Under the pieces are notes generated by a model. The model was not told the DNA's origin and did not search any database. It saw nothing but the letters and a program-made list of their open reading frames with translations. The position numbers and the translations under genes were made by a program. This document shows positions 63,123-64,000 of a DNA stretch of 64,000 bases, one piece after another. This stretch comes from Io17-Chloro-G2 sp034420695 (lineage in GTDB: Bacteria; Chloroflexota; Dehalococcoidia; Lucifugimonadales; UBA3495), in NCBI GenBank assembly GCA_034420695.1, contig DAOULB010000002.1, positions 152,702-216,701 on the forward strand, given 5' to 3'. The first letter of the stretch is position 1, and each line of letters starts with the position of its first letter.

Positions 63123-64000
63123 TGTGTTCACGCCTGCCTGATACCCTACTTAATGCGCTTCCCCGTGAACTGATACAACTGATACAAGTGATACATCGGC
63201 TTCCGATGGGCGGCATCCTAGCAAAGCCCTGCGAGCCATGTCAAGCAGCATGGCCCGCCATTCTTGGGGTCTCGCGGAGGGTCCTGAGCCATGCTGGAGA
63301 ATGGGGTTCACACCGCTGCAAAGAGTTTGGCGGTGCATTCCTTTCAGGTGCATTCCTTTCAATAGGCAATTTTTGAGAATTCTCAGTGCCACCACATTTA
63401 GAGCAGCCCCGTTTAGAGAATGCAGCCCAGGCTCCCACTATTTCTTATTCCCGATGCTCGAAACTCAATCCGCTCCTGTCCCGTTTCCTTCCCCAGCGTT
63501 CACGCAAATATGTTTACCGAAGCCCGCCTGAAATCAGCGCCGCTCCCCTTTCGCGCCTTCCCCGCATAGCGCCAACCCTATCATGTCCATCCCTTAAGTC
63601 CCAAGGACCCCGGTCCAGACAAAGCCTCTGAAGCCGAAGCCCCGGAAACGCGCCCCGGTTACTGACACTTTGCCCTTGCCATCCAGGATTGCAGCTCCCT
63701 AGCATGAATTTCAGGGCATCTCCCGGCGCGCCGTTGTGGTGCCCCAGTCCAGCCGGCCACTGAGGCCACCGGGAGTCCAATGCCCACTAGTCGGACCCAA
63801 GGAAACCCTTTCAAGCTCAAGATCCTCCAACTCGGTGCCCAACTCTCCCCGGACTTCATTGGCCCCTCCAAACCCCTAAAGTGGTGGAAAATGGCGGGAA
63901 ATGGTGGGGAAATTAAAATTTCCGGCCCTCGGCTCTTCCCAGAGATTCAAGGCTGGTCCTGTTCCTTCAGGCCCGCGAAATCGTGGGAAACGGCGGAAAT
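63123..64000. other. 878-base gap to the window end without a gene
   Basis: No credible gene is seen; open frames overlap on both strands without matching a family. The stretch holds a 15-bp tandem repeat at 63332-63361 and repeated TGATACAA near 63170-63190. Near the end AAATGGCGGGAAATGG-like short repeats occur. Confidence 0.5.
63332..63361. repeat. 15-bp tandem repeat, two perfect copies
   Basis: GGTGCATTCCTTTCA is repeated without change at 63332-63346 and 63347-63361, in non-coding sequence upstream of the hopanoid cluster. Confidence 0.85.

Overview
The window is GC-rich bacterial chromosome. The gene set fits a member of the Chloroflexota, most likely a Dehalococcoidia/SAR202-like lineage, though this is inference from gene content and not a phylogeny. 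Pointers are a SUF operon with SufU, pdxS-pdxT, a full hopanoid side-chain cluster, secreted IPT, cadherin-like and collagen-like proteins with no LPXTG signal, and tRNA genes with encoded CCA. No rRNA genes or CRISPR arrays were seen.

Layout. 1-1.1 kb: a T5orf172 (GIY-YIG-like) plus cold-shock fusion gene. 1.2-5.9 kb: SUF iron-sulfur operon (sufC, a small Zn-ribbon-like ORF, sufD, sufS, sufU and a second sufU), with no sufB in view. 5.9-11 kb: an accessory island that looks less GC-rich. It holds an IS3 transposase remnant, a C5 cytosine methyltransferase, a decayed N-terminal piece of a GHKL ATPase, vsr, and on the opposite strand a MutL/MORC-type GHKL ATPase with an unrecognised Rossmann-like partner. 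11.7-15.6 kb (minus strand): pyrG, talC-type transaldolase and rho. 15.8-17.1 kb: three small membrane-anchored coiled-coil proteins, followed by a DinB-like gene framed by two copies of a palindromic repeat. 17.8-19.0 kb: non-coding and rich in short tandem repeats. 19.0-30.6 kb: a run of four secreted surface proteins: a 1.9-kaa cadherin/Ig-like protein with a dockerin-like end, a three-repeat protein ending in a collagen-like stalk, an IPT/TIG protein, and a second collagen-like protein. 30.7-36.1 kb: a metallo-beta-lactamase-fold protein, bioY, another coiled-coil protein, an unknown gene, an S1-domain protein, an arylsulfotransferase-like propeller and a HEPN-like protein.

36.1-41.4 kb: valS, aroE, aroC, then a SelW/Rdx-type selenoprotein gene read through an in-frame TGA, with its own promoter and a SECIS-like hairpin. 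41.4-46.3 kb (minus): pdxS, pdxT (apparent CTG start), GNAT-like protein, R3H/SpoIIIAA-like ATPase and tmk as one operon. 46.4-46.6 kb: tRNA-Phe and tRNA-Gly with a recognisable promoter and terminator. 46.6-55.3 kb: malate synthase G, a DUF6623-like protein, aldehyde dehydrogenase, tRNA m1A methyltransferase, an HD-domain protein, a MidA-like methyltransferase and citrate synthase. 55.5-63.1 kb (minus): the hopanoid cluster: polyprenyl diphosphate synthase, hpnH, hpnG, hpnA-like epimerase, squalene-hopene cyclase, a YjbQ family gene and an HpnD-like synthase. The last 0.9 kb shows no gene.

Together, the hopanoid genes lead from isoprenyl diphosphate to hopene and on to adenosylhopane and ribosylhopane. 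The surface genes suggest a cell envelope carrying long calcium-binding and collagen-like projections. The 6.6-10.9 kb island looks like a restriction-modification-type defence module whose effector would be the GHKL ATPase and its unknown partner, since no classical restriction endonuclease is visible.
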